From Tidjanibacter sp. (GTDB lineage Bacteria; Bacteroidota; Bacteroidia; Bacteroidales; Rikenellaceae), in the NCBI GenBank assembly GCA_017396085.1, contig JAFQNC010000024.1, positions 23,185-87,184 of the forward strand: a DNA stretch of 64,000 bases, in the 5' to 3' direction. The translations under genes and the position numbers were made by a program. This document shows, one piece after another, positions 39,321-46,419 of the stretch (its first letter is position 1; every line of letters begins with the position of its first letter). The notes under the pieces are model-generated. The model saw only the letters and a program-made list of their open reading frames with translations, was not told the DNA's origin and ran no database searches.

Positions 39321-39350
39321 GTGGGTGTCCAACAGCGTTTGGACACCCAC
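39321..39350 (-). terminator. Terminator after greA
   Basis: GTGGGTGTCCAA pairs perfectly with TTGGACACCCAC across a 6-base loop. Read on the minus strand it continues into eight T residues. The stem core GGGTGTCC is shared with the terminators at 5847 and 16569. Confidence 0.92.
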
Positions 39351-39417
39351 TCTTTTGTGGTGCGAACTCCTTTTGAGGCAGAGCCCACACCCCTCTCGCA
39401 AGCGAGAGCGGTAGTTT

Positions 39418-39894
39418 TTAGATGGAAATATTCAAAATCTCAAACTCCATAATTCCCACGGGAACCTGCACCTCCACCTTGTCGCCCTTCTTGTGGCCAA
39501 GCAGAGCGTGGCCAATAGGAGTCTCCACCGAGAGTTTGCCCTCGGCAAGGTTTGCCTCGTGGTCGCCCACAAGGGTGTACTCCATCTCAGCACCGGTTTT
39601 GCAGTTGCGGAGTTTTACTTTGTTGAGAATTTGCACTTTGTTGAGGTCGAGGTGCGACTCGTCAATGATGCGGGCGTTGGCCAACATCATCTCCATACGC
39701 ATAATCTTTGCCTCCAAATTGCGCTGAGCCTCTTTGGCGGCATCATACTCGGCATTCTCCGAGAGGTCGCCTTTGTCGCGTGCCTCGGCGATAGCCTCGG
39801 CTGCTTTGGGGCGTTCCACGATGCGCAACTCGTCGAGTTCGGCCTTCATTTTGTTGTAGCCCTCTTTGGTAAGAAGTACTGCTTCGTTTGCCAT
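39418..39894 (-). CDS. greA: Transcription elongation factor GreA
   Basis: The 158-residue protein rescues backtracked RNA polymerase by stimulating transcript cleavage. The N-terminal coiled-coil (LTKEGYNKMKAELDELRIVE, with DLSENAEYDAAKEAQ at its tip containing the catalytic acidic residues) is followed by the FKBP-like C-terminal domain (PIGHALLGHKKGDKVEVQVP). It is transcribed alone from a well-formed promoter at 40016-40046. Confidence 0.97.
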   Translation of the reverse strand: MANEAVLLTKEGYNKMKAELDELRIVERPKAAEAIAEARDKGDLSENAEYDAAKEAQRNLEAKIMRMEMMLANARIIDESHLDLNKVQILNKVKLRNCKTGAEMEYTLVGDHEANLAEGKLSVETPIGHALLGHKKGDKVEVQVPVGIMEFEILNISI

Positions 39895-40015
39895 AATTTG
39901 TCTATACTTTTAATTGTTTTATGTTCGTTTGGTAGGAGCGAAAAAAATATGAATTTCGACCATTACAGCCGAAACCCAGTATCTCAATTCGCACCAAAAG
40001 TGCTTTTATTTACCA

Positions 40016-40046
40016 CAAAGGTAGGCACTTTTTTCAAATAAACAAA
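40016..40046 (-). promoter_or_regulatory. Full promoter for greA
   Basis: On the minus strand TTTG (40046-40043), a 19-base spacer and TACCTTTG (40023-40016) match the consensus at every defined position. The leader would be about 115 bases. Confidence 0.75.
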
Positions 40047-40054
40047 TTTTGTGC

Positions 40055-40062
40055 TAAATTTG
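40055..40062 (+). promoter_or_regulatory. Promoter -7 box for cls
   Basis: TAAATTTG matches TAnnTTTG. Its predicted start point falls after the first possible ATG (40064), which argues for the ATG at 40091 as the true start of cls. It lies 9 bases from the greA -33 box, so the two promoters are back to back. Confidence 0.5.
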
Positions 40063-40090
40063 TATGTATCAATCAATAATAGAGCAGATA

Positions 40091-41548
40091 ATGTTTGCTT
40101 ACGGTAGCATATTCACTTTTTCCGATTTGTGGACCATAATCTCCATTGCTTGGACGCTTTTGGTGGTTATTGTGGTGGTGGCTGTGGTGGCCGAGAGGCG
40201 CGAGCCGGTGAATGCTCTGGCGTGGATTATGGTCATCACAATGTTCCCCGTGGGAGGTGTGGTACTCTTTCTGCTGCTGGGCCAAAACCACCGCCTATTG
40301 CGCACCTTTATGCAGAAGGAACTCTACGACTCGGAACTCATCAACCGCCTTTGTGCCGAGCAGTTGCACAACATCGCCAGTACCGACAAAGAGCAGATGC
40401 CCAACCGCAACTTTGTGCGCCTTATGCTCAACAACAGCAGGTCGCTCCTGACGGCCCACAACAAGGTGCGTATTCTCAACAATGGTGAGCACACTTTCCC
40501 CGATATGTTTGGCGAGATGCGCCGTGCGGAGAGGTTTATTCACATTGAGTTTTTTGCCATTGAGGGTGGCGAACTCTTCGACCAGATGGTGGAAATCCTT
40601 GACGACCGCATTGCCAACGGGGTGGAGGTGCGCATCATTTTCGACAGTGTGGGTAGTCGCCGACTGAGCCGTAAGGACCTGCGCCGCCTGCGCTCCATTG
40701 GGGCCGATGTGCGTAGTTTTATGCCTGTGTTTGCCGCCAAGTTTACCGACAAGGTGAACTATCGCAACCATCGCAAAATTGTTGTCATAGACGGCCGAGT
40801 GGGCTACACGGGAGGTGTGAACATTGCCGACCGCTACATCCACGGTGTGCGTAGGGGCATTTGGCGCGACACACACCTGCGCATTGAGGGCGAGGCTGTG
40901 GCCATCTTGCAGACGGTCTTTGTGGCCGATTGGAACTTTGTTACGGATGGCGATATGCTCGACAACGAAATCTACTATCGCATCACTCCGGTGGAGAACA
41001 CTCTCCCCATACAGATAGCCACTTCCGGCCCCGACTCCCCCTATGCCTCCATTATGCAGGCCTACTTTGCCGCCATCGGTAAGGCCGAGCGTTACATCTA
41101 CATCTCCACGCCCTATTTGCTGCCCAATCAGGCCATCGTTACGGCTCTGAGGGTGGCGGCTCTGAGTGGGGTGGACGTGAGGATACTCATTCCCGTCAGG
41201 GGCGACAACATCTTTGTGGCTTGGGCGGGTTACTCCTATGTGGATGCGCTGATGCAGGCGGGAGTGAAGGTCTACCTCTACAACAAGGGCTTCAACCACT
41301 CCAAATTCCTACTCATTGACGATGAGGTGAGTTGCATCGGCTCGGCCAATTTGGACCACCGTAGTTTTAATGACGACTTTGAAATTCAGGCCCTTATCTA
41401 CGACCGCTCCACCACCGAGCAACTGCGCCAAGACTTCTTTGCCGACTTGGAGCAGAGCACCGAGATTGTCCCCGAGGAGTGGGAGCATCGCTCGCGATTG
41501 AGTAAGATTATGGAGCCTGTGGCCCGACTGTTGGCTCCGCTGTTTTAG
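40091..41548 (+). CDS. cls: Cardiolipin synthase
   Basis: The 485-residue membrane phospholipase-D-type enzyme joins two phosphatidylglycerols to cardiolipin. Two N-terminal membrane helices (TIISIAWTLLVVIVVVAVVA and ALAWIMVITMFPVGGVVLFLLL) precede two HKD motifs: His227 in NHRKIVVIDGRVGYTGG and His403 in NHSKFLLIDDEVSCIGSAN. The frame permits a start at 40064, but the promoter position favours 40091. It ends in a terminator. Confidence 0.95.
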   Translation: MFAYGSIFTFSDLWTIISIAWTLLVVIVVVAVVAERREPVNALAWIMVITMFPVGGVVLFLLLGQNHRLLRTFMQKELYDSELINRLCAEQLHNIASTDKEQMPNRNFVRLMLNNSRSLLTAHNKVRILNNGEHTFPDMFGEMRRAERFIHIEFFAIEGGELFDQMVEILDDRIANGVEVRIIFDSVGSRRLSRKDLRRLRSIGADVRSFMPVFAAKFTDKVNYRNHRKIVVIDGRVGYTGGVNIADRYIHGVRRGIWRDTHLRIEGEAVAILQTVFVADWNFVTDGDMLDNEIYYRITPVENTLPIQIATSGPDSPYASIMQAYFAAIGKAERYIYISTPYLLPNQAIVTALRVAALSGVDVRILIPVRGDNIFVAWAGYSYVDALMQAGVKVYLYNKGFNHSKFLLIDDEVSCIGSANLDHRSFNDDFEIQALIYDRSTTEQLRQDFFADLEQSTEIVPEEWEHRSRLSKIMEPVARLLAPLF

Positions 41549-41599
41549 TGGGTAGGATTGGGCCCACAGAGGACCGACACCTTCCCCAAAAAAATCACT

Positions 41600-41636
41600 A
41601 CTCCCCTTGCAAAAAAGTTGCAGGGGGAGTTTTTTG
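41600..41636 (+). terminator. Terminator after cls
   Basis: ACTCCCCTTGCAA pairs with TTGCAGGGGGAGT (one wobble) across a 5-base loop and is followed by TTTTTT. Confidence 0.9.
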
Positions 41637-41753
41637 TGGCAGGTGGTTTGCAACATTTTTTTGTGCGGGGTGGGCGGGTGCCGAGCCTTTGGCCGACACT
41701 CCTCCGCTGTCGCAAGACAAAAGGTTAAACACACAAAAGAAGGTTGTAAGGTT

Positions 41754-42377
41754 ATGAAAAGGATTGTTGCTTTGGGAGTGGGATTGCTCCTTGCCTTGTG
41801 GGCTGCCGATGCCCAACTTTTGAAATTCGGCGCGAGGGTGGGTTTGAACACCGGTGTCTACGATTTTGAGGATGTCCACTTTGCCGATGGGGAGGTGGTA
41901 CCTGCGGCCGACCGTTGTGGTGGCTATCAGGTGGGTGCGCTCTTGAGGCTCACCATTCCTCGCTTTGTCTACATCCAGCCGGAGTTGGATGTGCTCCTGC
42001 GGGATTTGTCGTTTGGCATACGTAGGCCCGACAAGCCGATGGAGTACAAAAATCTGCGCACGATGAGGGTGGAATTGCCTGTGATGGTGGGTTTCAACAT
42101 CTCTGCGGCCCACTTTTTTGCGGGTCCGGTGTGGCACATCGCCACCAGCCAACACCAGCGAGGGGCGGGCTCTACGCCGCTTGAATTGAGGTTTGACGAC
42201 AACGATGTGGCGGCTATGGTGGGTGCGGCCATCGACTTTGAGGGTATCTTTATGGAGGTGCGCTATATGCGCTACCTGCGCCAGACCGAGGTGGAGATGA
42301 GGATGGAACGCCACACGGCTGTGGTGGATGTGGCCCACGATGATATGCTGCAAATCAGCTTTGGAGTGCTGTTCTGA
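41754..42377 (+). CDS. PorT-like outer-membrane beta-barrel protein
   Basis: The 207-residue protein has a signal peptide (MKRIVALGVGLLLALWAADA) and then strand-like alternation typical of small outer-membrane barrels: KFGARVGLNTGVY, GALLRLTIPRFVYIQPELDVLL, ELPVMVGFNISAAHFFAGPV, and a C terminus ending in Phe (QISFGVLF). The IQPEL and ELPVMV segments recall the PorT/OmpW-type family of Bacteroidetes. Function unknown. The frame opens earlier, at 41607, but only the Met at 41754 begins a signal peptide. Confidence 0.8.
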   Translation: MKRIVALGVGLLLALWAADAQLLKFGARVGLNTGVYDFEDVHFADGEVVPAADRCGGYQVGALLRLTIPRFVYIQPELDVLLRDLSFGIRRPDKPMEYKNLRTMRVELPVMVGFNISAAHFFAGPVWHIATSQHQRGAGSTPLELRFDDNDVAAMVGAAIDFEGIFMEVRYMRYLRQTEVEMRMERHTAVVDVAHDDMLQISFGVLF

Positions 42378-42485
42378 CGGGAGCCCTCCCCCTTGTGTGA
42401 TTATTATTTCCCCCACACGCACCCCTTTGGCAGGTGGTTTGCAGGTGTGTGGGGTGAAGTTGAACCAACTAAAAAAATAGTGATT

Positions 42486-42614
42486 ATGAAAAACGACAAT
42501 TGCAAAACCAAGGAGAAAGAGGCCACCAAAGGGTGTGGCACCGGAACAAAGCCCACCACCGAAAAACAACCCGACAGCAAAGGGTGCGGTTGTGGATGCG
42601 GGTCAAAGAAGTAG
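42486..42614 (+). CDS. Small cysteine-rich peptide
   Basis: This 42-residue product starts MKNDNCKTKEKEATKGCG and ends SKGCGCGCGSKK. It has five Cys (6, 17, 34, 36, 38) and thirteen Lys, with no hydrophobic segment. An in-frame ATG lies at 42393, but the Met at 42486 follows an A-rich leader typical of starts here. I do not recognise the family. The Cys-Gly tail could bind metal or an iron-sulphur centre, or be a modified-peptide precursor; none is shown. A strong hairpin follows, which supports it as a real transcription unit. Confidence 0.55.
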   Translation: MKNDNCKTKEKEATKGCGTGTKPTTEKQPDSKGCGCGCGSKK

Positions 42615-42690
42615 CGGACCCGAAAAAGAGTCCTCCGATGCCCACCACCATCCCAAGGTGGCCAAGGCACGCATTTGGAGGCACCTACAT

Positions 42691-42735
42691 AGAAAAGGCT
42701 GAGGCCCCACACAAGAGGGGGCTTCAGCCTTTTCT
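42691..42735. terminator. Bidirectional terminator between the Cys-rich peptide and the envelope operon
   Basis: An 18-bp stem (AGAAAAGGCTGAGGCCCC with one wobble) closes a 9-base loop. Both arms end in AGAAAAGG/CCTTTTCT, giving T-runs in both directions between convergent genes. Confidence 0.88.
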
Positions 42736-42757
42736 GCCAACAGGTTGTTTGTGGAAA

Positions 42758-43582
42758 CTATTGCAATAAAATCTCTCGCAAGCGGTCGTTGTGGTTGCGC
42801 AGTAGGCGGGTGTTGCGCCTTTCGGTGAGTTGGCGAGCCCTCTCTTGGCCCACAAAGTAGGTGGTGCTCAACATTCCGCCCGCACCCAACCAAGCACCCA
42901 GCCAATGGTGGGCCACCGCCTCGCCCACGCCAAAGGCTATCAAACCTCCATTGACAGCCAACGATACCACACCGCTCCACACCTCGCCGGCGTAGAATTG
43001 GCCCACGCCCGGCACAAGGCTCAAGTACCACGCCACCATCGGGTTGCGCAGTCGTGGGGCACGCTTGTAGAGGGCGGCCACCTCGTTCCGCACCTCTTGT
43101 GGCGCATCGTGCAGGTAGGTCATTGCGGCCCCCTCGGAGCGCACCCAGTCGCCACACTCGCCTGCGGCAAGTGCTTCAAGGAGCGAGAGTTCCCTGAGTG
43201 TGGCGGTGGCTGTAGGGGGTAGGTAGAGTCGTGCCTCGTCTATGGTGGCGAGGGTCTCCTCAAAGAGTGCTGCAAGGTAGGAGCACAGAGCCTTTTGGTG
43301 GTAGTATGTTTCGCTTTGGGCGGCATCAAGTGCCCAAGTGTTCACCCTGCCGAGGTCGCTCACAGCCTCCTTGTAGAGCCCCTGCTGCTTGCGCACCTCC
43401 ACCTTGGCCAGCAGTGCGCAGTTGGCAGCGGCAGCCGAGTCGGAGGAAAAGACTGCTCGCTCCAACCTCAAAGCCTCCAACGCCAACACATCGGCTTCGG
43501 TGGGGCTCTGTGCGCTAACGGAAAATGGAGCGCAAAGGTATGTGAAGGCCATACATAACAGCCCCGCTACGTGTCGTTTCAA
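42758..43582 (-). CDS. Exported helical-repeat protein with TM2-like tail (paralogue B)
   Basis: The 274-residue protein has a signal peptide (MKRHVAGLLCMAFTYLCAPFSVSAQ), about 130 residues of TPR-like helices, and a membrane tail from residue 175 with PGVGQFYAGEVWSG and one or two hydrophobic spans (GVVSLAVNGGLIAFGVGEA). The PGxGQxYxG motif recalls TM2/DUF5683-type tails. It is the last gene of a four-gene minus-strand operon and overlaps the upstream gene by 68 bases (43515-43582). A second Met 30 bases inside would shorten the overlap. Its tail is paralogous to that of the preceding gene. Function unknown. Confidence 0.75.
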   Translation of the reverse strand: MKRHVAGLLCMAFTYLCAPFSVSAQSPTEADVLALEALRLERAVFSSDSAAAANCALLAKVEVRKQQGLYKEAVSDLGRVNTWALDAAQSETYYHQKALCSYLAALFEETLATIDEARLYLPPTATATLRELSLLEALAAGECGDWVRSEGAAMTYLHDAPQEVRNEVAALYKRAPRLRNPMVAWYLSLVPGVGQFYAGEVWSGVVSLAVNGGLIAFGVGEAVAHHWLGAWLGAGGMLSTTYFVGQERARQLTERRNTRLLRNHNDRLREILLQ

Positions 43583-44390
43583 ACTCTTCGTAATAGACTT
43601 TTACGGAAGCCACGCTCCCGAAGATGTTACCAATATAGAGTAGGCTACCAATGGTGCCATAGGCAATGGTGCGCCAGTTGTTGGGTGTGCCGGCCTTGGA
43701 CCAACTCTCGGCCGTGAGGCCCGCAAAGGCACCCACGAGTAGGAATGAGGCTATGCCCTCGCCCACATTGCCGGCGTAGATTTTGCCCAAACCCGGCACC
43801 ACAGCCGAAGCCACACCTGCCACCCAAGGGGAGAGGTTGCGTGGAGCGGTGGTGGCAATGCGGTCGAAGATGCGCTCCTGCTCGGCGAGGGCAAAGTTGG
43901 TGTAGGTGAAGTGGTTGCGCTGTGCGTTGTACTCCTCGGTGTCGCCTTCCAGCAGGGCTATGCCCGCACGTTCAAAGGCGAGGAGTTCACGGTGGTGGTC
44001 GGCTTGTGGGGTGGCCGAGAAGTGGTCGAGCAGTCGCTTTGCCCCCTCCTTGTTGTTGAGCGAGAGGTGCCCAATGGCCCCATAGAAGGTGCTCTTGGGG
44101 AAGAATTCGCTTCCGCTACCCACACGTTCAAACTCTGCCGTGGAGAGTTGAAAGTCTTGCAGGTTGTAGTGTATCCACCCTCGCAGGTAGTGCAGGGTGT
44201 CGAGTGCGGCGGGGAAAAATTGTGTGTCGTCAAGAGGCAGGGTGGCGAGGGTTTGTGCATCGCGCAGGTGGGAGCCACCGAGCAGGTAGAGGCCAAACTC
44301 ATAGTCGCCCCTTGCGTGGTGCTCTTGGCCCCACACACCGCCCAGCGACACCACCACGGCCGCCAATATGCACACAATGCGCCTACTCAT
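43515..44390 (-). CDS. Exported helical-repeat protein with TM2-like tail (paralogue A)
   Basis: The 291-residue protein begins with a signal peptide (MSRRIVCILAAVVVSLGGVWGQ), followed by TPR-like helices (TLHYLRGWIHYNLQDFQLSTAEF, TFYGAIGHLSLNNKEGAKRLLDHF) and a tail from about 190 with PGLGKIYAGNVGEG and two hydrophobic segments. The chosen Met overlaps the stop of the YidD-like gene by 8 bases; the frame itself extends to 44444. Same architecture as the next gene. Probably an inner- or outer-membrane-attached assembly factor, by context only. Confidence 0.75.
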   Translation of the reverse strand: MSRRIVCILAAVVVSLGGVWGQEHHARGDYEFGLYLLGGSHLRDAQTLATLPLDDTQFFPAALDTLHYLRGWIHYNLQDFQLSTAEFERVGSGSEFFPKSTFYGAIGHLSLNNKEGAKRLLDHFSATPQADHHRELLAFERAGIALLEGDTEEYNAQRNHFTYTNFALAEQERIFDRIATTAPRNLSPWVAGVASAVVPGLGKIYAGNVGEGIASFLLVGAFAGLTAESWSKAGTPNNWRTIAYGTIGSLLYIGNIFGSVASVKVYYEEFETTRSGAVMYGLHIPLRSIFR

Positions 44391-44901
44391 CACAACTCTC
44401 CTTTTTATCTCTTTTTCGGTGGTATCGTTCCACCGAGTCCTCAATCACTCCACGCTCGTTTTTTGGGGTGGTGTGCCTTCCGATGCGGGTGTTGCGCACA
44501 AGGCGGTCGAGCGAGTAGACCACCGCCCTCACGCCTCCATACTCCCCGACAAGTGCCTTGAAGTAGTCGCCATTGGTGTCGGCATACCCACCCGGGGATG
44601 CCACCTCGGGTGCCACAGCGTTCTGCCACACATAGAGCCCCGCCGAGGCGAGGTGGTAGAGTGGGGAGATTGTCTTGCGCCCCTCCACAAGCCCATAGGG
44701 GTGGTGCCTATCCTCCCTTGCGCCCTCAAACTCCACCGAGCGCAGCAATTCCCTATCGCTCCTCCTCTGCTCTTGCGCACACGCCAACCCCCTATCGCTC
44801 CCTTGCTCCTGCGCACGTGCAGGCGAGAGCGACAGCAGCACTGCGGCGGCTGTTGCTACCACAAAAAGTGGTGGCGTGAGTGGGCGTGTGGGGCGGCTCA
44901 T
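44383..44901 (-). CDS. YidD-like protein lacking the conserved cysteines
   Basis: The 172-residue protein has an N-terminal signal or anchor (PPLFVVATAAAVLLSLSPARA). Residues about 86-138 align by eye with YidD, the membrane-insertion efficiency factor: tyrosine and Gln in LYVWQNAVAP, then an aromatic patch, ALVGEYGGVRAV and SLDRLVRN. The family's RCRFYPTCS-type cysteines are replaced (SPGGYADTNGDYF), so it may have lost or changed activity. It contains a short internal duplication (AQEQGSDR and AQEQRRSDR, residues 30-50). It is between the LolA-like gene and two TM2-tailed proteins. Assignment is inference. Confidence 0.55.
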   Translation of the reverse strand: MSRPTRPLTPPLFVVATAAAVLLSLSPARAQEQGSDRGLACAQEQRRSDRELLRSVEFEGAREDRHHPYGLVEGRKTISPLYHLASAGLYVWQNAVAPEVASPGGYADTNGDYFKALVGEYGGVRAVVYSLDRLVRNTRIGRHTTPKNERGVIEDSVERYHRKRDKKESCDE

Positions 44902-44941
44902 AGCATATATATTATAGGTGCTCCCTCTTCCTCGGGGGGGG

Positions 44942-45670
44942 CTATCTTCTTTTCTTGTTTGTCGGCATAGTAGGCTTTTCGGGCGCAACCTTCACCGCAT
45001 CGGCGGGCACCTTGAAGTCGAACATCTCCGACTGTGCCTCGGCACCCACCACGAGGTTGGTGTAGGTGCTCAGGGTAACGACCGAGTCGGTGGGCGAGAT
45101 GTACTCCACCTCGGTTATGCGCATAGGCATCGGTATGCGCCCAAGTTCGTAGCGCGAGAAGTAGACCTTGCGCACCGCATCCCCCTTGGGGCCATAGTAG
45201 ACCATACACACGGGCAGGTGGCGGTCAAACACGAGTTCCACCTTTGCAGCACCTTTGGTTTTGGCCTTGGGCTCATAGGTCTTGACGGTCAGCCCATCGC
45301 TCTGCCTCACATCACGCTGGGTGTAGCCATAGAGGGGTAGGTCCATATCCACATACCTGCCCGAAGCAAACATTGCAACAACCTCCTTGCTCGATGCAAC
45401 CTCCTTGTCGTCAGCCACCACCACCGAGTTGTCCGCAGGGTTGTAGATACGCATCTCGCCAAGGGAGTTGGTGAGGGTGATGAGGTGTCGGGGGCGGTGT
45501 ACTTCGCTCACAAGGCGACCATCGGGGTTGAGGTAGAGGCTCTTGGTGGCGGTAACTTTCTTGCCACCACCCACCGTTACGGTCTGCACATCCACCGAGA
45601 GTCGCTGTTGTGCCGTGGCCACAGCGGGCACCAGTAGGGCAAGCAGGAGCGTGGGGATAAATCTCTTCAT
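44942..45670 (-). CDS. LolA-like periplasmic protein
   Basis: The 242-residue exported protein (signal MKRFIPTLLLALLVPAVATAQ) has the beta-strand pattern of LolA/LolB-type lipoprotein carriers: a curved sheet from LSVDVQTVTVGGGKKVTATKSLYLNPDGRL through MRIYNPADNSVVV to the C-terminal LPVCMVYYGPKGDAVRKVYF and ITEVEYISPTDSV. It ends with a Lys/Pro-rich tail. It leads the four-gene operon and presumably carries or senses lipoprotein or lipid; no direct evidence. A terminator just upstream (45702-45738) separates it from the TM2 gene. Confidence 0.65.
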   Translation of the reverse strand: MKRFIPTLLLALLVPAVATAQQRLSVDVQTVTVGGGKKVTATKSLYLNPDGRLVSEVHRPRHLITLTNSLGEMRIYNPADNSVVVADDKEVASSKEVVAMFASGRYVDMDLPLYGYTQRDVRQSDGLTVKTYEPKAKTKGAAKVELVFDRHLPVCMVYYGPKGDAVRKVYFSRYELGRIPMPMRITEVEYISPTDSVVTLSTYTNLVVGAEAQSEMFDFKVPADAVKVAPEKPTMPTNKKRR

Positions 45671-45701
45671 TGTTTGTGTGTGGGTTTCTCGGTAAAAAAA
45701 C

Positions 45702-45738
45702 TACGGGGCGAGGGTTTTTGCACGCCCTTCGCCCCGTA
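45702..45738 (-). terminator. Terminator after the TM2-domain gene
   Basis: TACGGGGCGA-GGG pairs with CCCTTCGCCCCGTA with one bulge. On the minus strand seven T residues follow. It starts 21 bases after the TM2 gene stop. No clear promoter is seen between it and the LolA-like gene, so that operon may depend on readthrough or a non-consensus promoter. Confidence 0.85.
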
Positions 45739-45758
45739 AAGATAGTTCTAAAAATGGA

Positions 45759-46172
45759 TTAGAACAAATCAGCCCACATCAGAATCCTCTCGTTGTTGAT
45801 ATACTGAGGATTGATGTTGTTGTTCTGAATGAGGTCAATGGTCATCAGCACTGCGTCAATCAGGGTAACAACGCCAAAACCACCACCGGTCAGCAGGTAG
45901 GGCAGTACCATCCAAGGAGCAGTACCGAGGTAGTAGCGGTGAAGGCCACACCAGCCGGTAAACCAGCTCAAGAGGGTACCAATCAGAGGGTCGGGGTTGT
46001 TGCTCAATGCCACAACGGGAGCTGCGGGCATCACGGGAGCGGCCTCCATAACCATCTCTACCGAGTTCTCAACCAATGCGTCAATGGCTGCATCGTTGGC
46101 AACATAGTTGTTTGCCGAAGCCGAGCAAATTGCAAACAGTGCAACTGCGAGAGTAAGTACAAGTTTCTTCAT
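45759..46172 (-). CDS. TM2-domain protein
   Basis: The 137-residue protein has a signal peptide (MKKLVLTLAVALFAICSASA), an Ala/Pro/Val-rich linker and a TM2 domain: LLSWFTGWCGLHRYYLGT, then a second span (VLPYLLTGGGFGVVTLIDAVLMTIDL). TM2 proteins are small membrane proteins of unknown molecular role. The C terminus (NPQYINNERILMWADLF) is well conserved-looking but unassigned. It has its own promoter-like box at 46306 and terminator. Confidence 0.85.
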   Translation of the reverse strand: MKKLVLTLAVALFAICSASANNYVANDAAIDALVENSVEMVMEAAPVMPAAPVVALSNNPDPLIGTLLSWFTGWCGLHRYYLGTAPWMVLPYLLTGGGFGVVTLIDAVLMTIDLIQNNNINPQYINNERILMWADLF

Positions 46173-46305
46173 AACTTTAAGATATTAAGTTAAACATTAG
46201 GTTTGCTTCGAAGTGTTAAGCGAAAAATCAACTTTGGTTTAATATGCCTGTTTTTTGGCGCATTTTACCACTCAAGCCCCAAAGTGATACTCCCTTCCTC
46301 CACCA

Positions 46306-46313
46306 CAAATATA
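46306..46313 (-). promoter_or_regulatory. Promoter -7 box for the TM2-domain gene
   Basis: The minus strand reads TATATTTG, an exact TAnnTTTG match with a leader of about 130 bases. The rest of 46173-46419 holds only the WG-gene terminator. Confidence 0.5.
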
Positions 46314-46354
46314 ATAAATTTTCATTTACGGTGTTAGTTTTTACACTAAAAAAA

Positions 46355-46389
46355 GTGCAGGTGGTCCAAATTTTCAGGACCACCTGCAC
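46355..46389 (-). terminator. Terminator after the WG-repeat gene
   Basis: GTGCAGGTGGTCC pairs perfectly with GGACCACCTGCAC across a 9-base loop. On the minus strand seven T residues follow, 30 bases after the stop. Confidence 0.93.
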
Positions 46390-46419
46390 AACAATTTTTT
46401 TCTGCGGTCTGCTCTACCC

